NCBI RefSeq assembly: GCF_900103275.1
Contig: NZ_FNGP01000003.1
Span: 186,001-250,000 of the forward strand
Reading direction: 5' to 3'
DNA from: Tessaracoccus oleiagri
GTDB taxonomy: Bacteria; Actinomycetota; Actinomycetes; Propionibacteriales; Propionibacteriaceae
DNA: 64,000 bases
Position 1 is the first letter of the stretch; every line of letters begins with the position of its first letter. The notes under the pieces were generated by a model. It was not told the origin of the DNA. It made no database searches and saw only the letters and a program-made list of their open reading frames with translations. Below are positions 63,092 to 64,000 of this stretch, piece by piece. The position numbers were made by a program, and so were the translations under genes.

Positions 63092-64000
63092 GCCGCGGCG
63101 TGTGGACCCGGATCGCCGCAGCCCTCGGCGCCGCGTCGCTCCTGGCCGTCGTCCTGGTGGCCTGGTGGTCCGCTCCCGCCGAGGGGCCCGCACCCCAGAG
63201 CGTGGCCACCCCCACGCGGCCTGGCGAAGCGGTCTACGGGCCACCCCTGCCCGCCGCGCCGAACCCGAACGGGTCGCTCGAGGCGATCCCGTCGCCGGCC
63301 TTCTCCGAGCTCCCCGACCCCGGCCTCGAGCCACTGCCCTCGGATCGCGAAGGCGTGTCCGCAGTGCTCGTCGCCAACCCCCTGTACGCGTTCCCCCCGC
63401 CGGCGCTCGAGGGGTGTCCCGAGGCGTCGCTGCCGGCCGACGAGGCTGCCTGGCGCGAGTCGGTGAGCCGGCAGTGGGCCTGCCTGCACGCCGGGTGGGC
63501 GCCGCTGCTGGACGGGCAGGGCTGGCCGACGGCCGAGCCGCCGGTCCACTTCTACTCCGGGGCGGGTGCCGACAGCGATTGCGGCTACGTGGAGGGACCC
63601 GCATTCTACTGCGGCCGTGGCGAGGGCAGCGTCCACTTCGGCTCCGCGCACTTCGCGATGGCGAAGGGCTGGGACCTCGCAGTGCGGGAGATGGTCTCGC
63701 ACGAGTACGCGCACCATCTGCAGCGCGTCTCCGGCATCACCGGCGCCTGGGCGGAGGACGTGGTCAGCGCCCGGAGCACCAACGTCCGACGCAGCGAGCT
63801 GCAGTCGGTGTGCTGGTCGGCCATGATGGCGGTGCGCAGCGACCCGGAGTTCGACGTCGCCGACTACGAGTCCTGGAACCTCCGCCTCCACACGATGCAG
63901 GAGAGCGAGGCGCACGGCGACCGCGCCGCGCTCGTCGAGTGGGGGCTGCGCGGGCTCCACGCAGCCACCGCGGGGGACTGCAACACTTGGGCCGTCCCCG
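63088..64000 (+). CDS. Membrane-anchored neutral zinc metallopeptidase, 3' end cut off
   Basis: At least 304 residues; the frame is open to the window end. The GTG overlaps the preceding stop (GTGA). An N-terminal helix (about 8-28; LGAASLLAVVLVAWW) anchors or exports it, followed by a Pro-rich linker (30-110). The catalytic zinc motif HEYAH is at 205-209, with the probable third ligand Glu in RRSELQSVCW (about 239), matching the YpfJ-type neutral zinc metallopeptidases. Cysteines in pairs (DCGYVEGPAFYC) suggest disulfides, hence action outside the cell. Substrate unknown. Confidence 0.88.
   Translation, partial: MSRGVWTRIAAALGAASLLAVVLVAWWSAPAEGPAPQSVATPTRPGEAVYGPPLPAAPNPNGSLEAIPSPAFSELPDPGLEPLPSDREGVSAVLVANPLYAFPPPALEGCPEASLPADEAAWRESVSRQWACLHAGWAPLLDGQGWPTAEPPVHFYSGAGADSDCGYVEGPAFYCGRGEGSVHFGSAHFAMAKGWDLAVREMVSHEYAHHLQRVSGITGAWAEDVVSARSTNVRRSELQSVCWSAMMAVRSDPEFDVADYESWNLRLHTMQESEAHGDRAALVEWGLRGLHAATAGDCNTWAVP

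Overview
The window is high-GC DNA from an actinobacterium. Evidence for this includes many GTG/TTG starts, the extra coiled-coil insertion near the N-terminus of RpoC, a zinc-ribbon (type Z) S14, a DUF1707 protein and many leaderless-looking promoters. The mix of loci (glnS beside a glutaminase, CUT1 transporters, str/S10/spc clusters) would fit Propionibacteriaceae such as Tessaracoccus. That family-level guess is inference; no 16S or marker comparison could be run.

Layout. 1-2.8 kb: the 3' part of a secreted pullulanase ending in a cut-short LPXTG motif. 2.8-10 kb (minus strand): a sensor kinase/response regulator pair, a polar amino-acid ABC transporter and a Tat-exported beta-propeller protein. 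10-19.7 kb: a small membrane protein, then rplJ-rplL behind an L10 leader, then rpoB-rpoC. 19.7-23 kb: a CUT1 sugar transporter without its own ATPase. 23-28.3 kb: rpsL-rpsG-fusA, a GNAT (ElaA-like) gene and tuf. 28.3-41.5 kb: a mixed accessory block with an MscS channel, glnS, a DUF4112 protein, a glutaminase-STAS fusion, gltX, glycerate kinase, two tandem paralogous membrane proteins, a glutathionyl-hydroquinone-reductase-like enzyme, a DUF2599-like lipoprotein, a siderophore-interacting protein and a small membrane protein. 41.7-47.1 kb: the S10 operon (rpsJ to rpsQ), closed by a strong intrinsic terminator. 47.4-55.3 kb: an ABC transport island with glycine-betaine-type proV-proW and two tandem proX genes, then a second CUT1 sugar system whose first permease carries an extra extracytoplasmic domain. 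55.6-59.9 kb: the spc operon (rplN to rplO), closed by a terminator. 60-64 kb: secY-adk-map, then a DUF1707 membrane protein and a zinc metallopeptidase cut by the window end.

How it works together. Most of the window is the core expression machinery (RNA polymerase, ribosome, elongation factors, Sec translocon, methionine aminopeptidase). Blocks normally close together in bacteria (rpoBC/str, fusA/tuf, S10/spc) are separated here by nutrient and osmolyte transport genes. Pullulanase plus two CUT1 importers suggest growth on alpha-glucans. ProVWXX and an MscS channel suggest handling of both osmotic upshift and downshift. GlnRS, GluRS and glutaminase lie within 5 kb, linking glutamine metabolism and tRNA charging.

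I see no CRISPR array, transposase, phage gene, rRNA or tRNA. The least ordinary items are the domain-bearing sugar permease (53036-54388), the 8.5-kb split of S10 and spc, the 34-bp perfect palindrome at 55282-55315, the paralogous membrane-protein pair at 36118-38098 and the glutaminase-STAS fusion.
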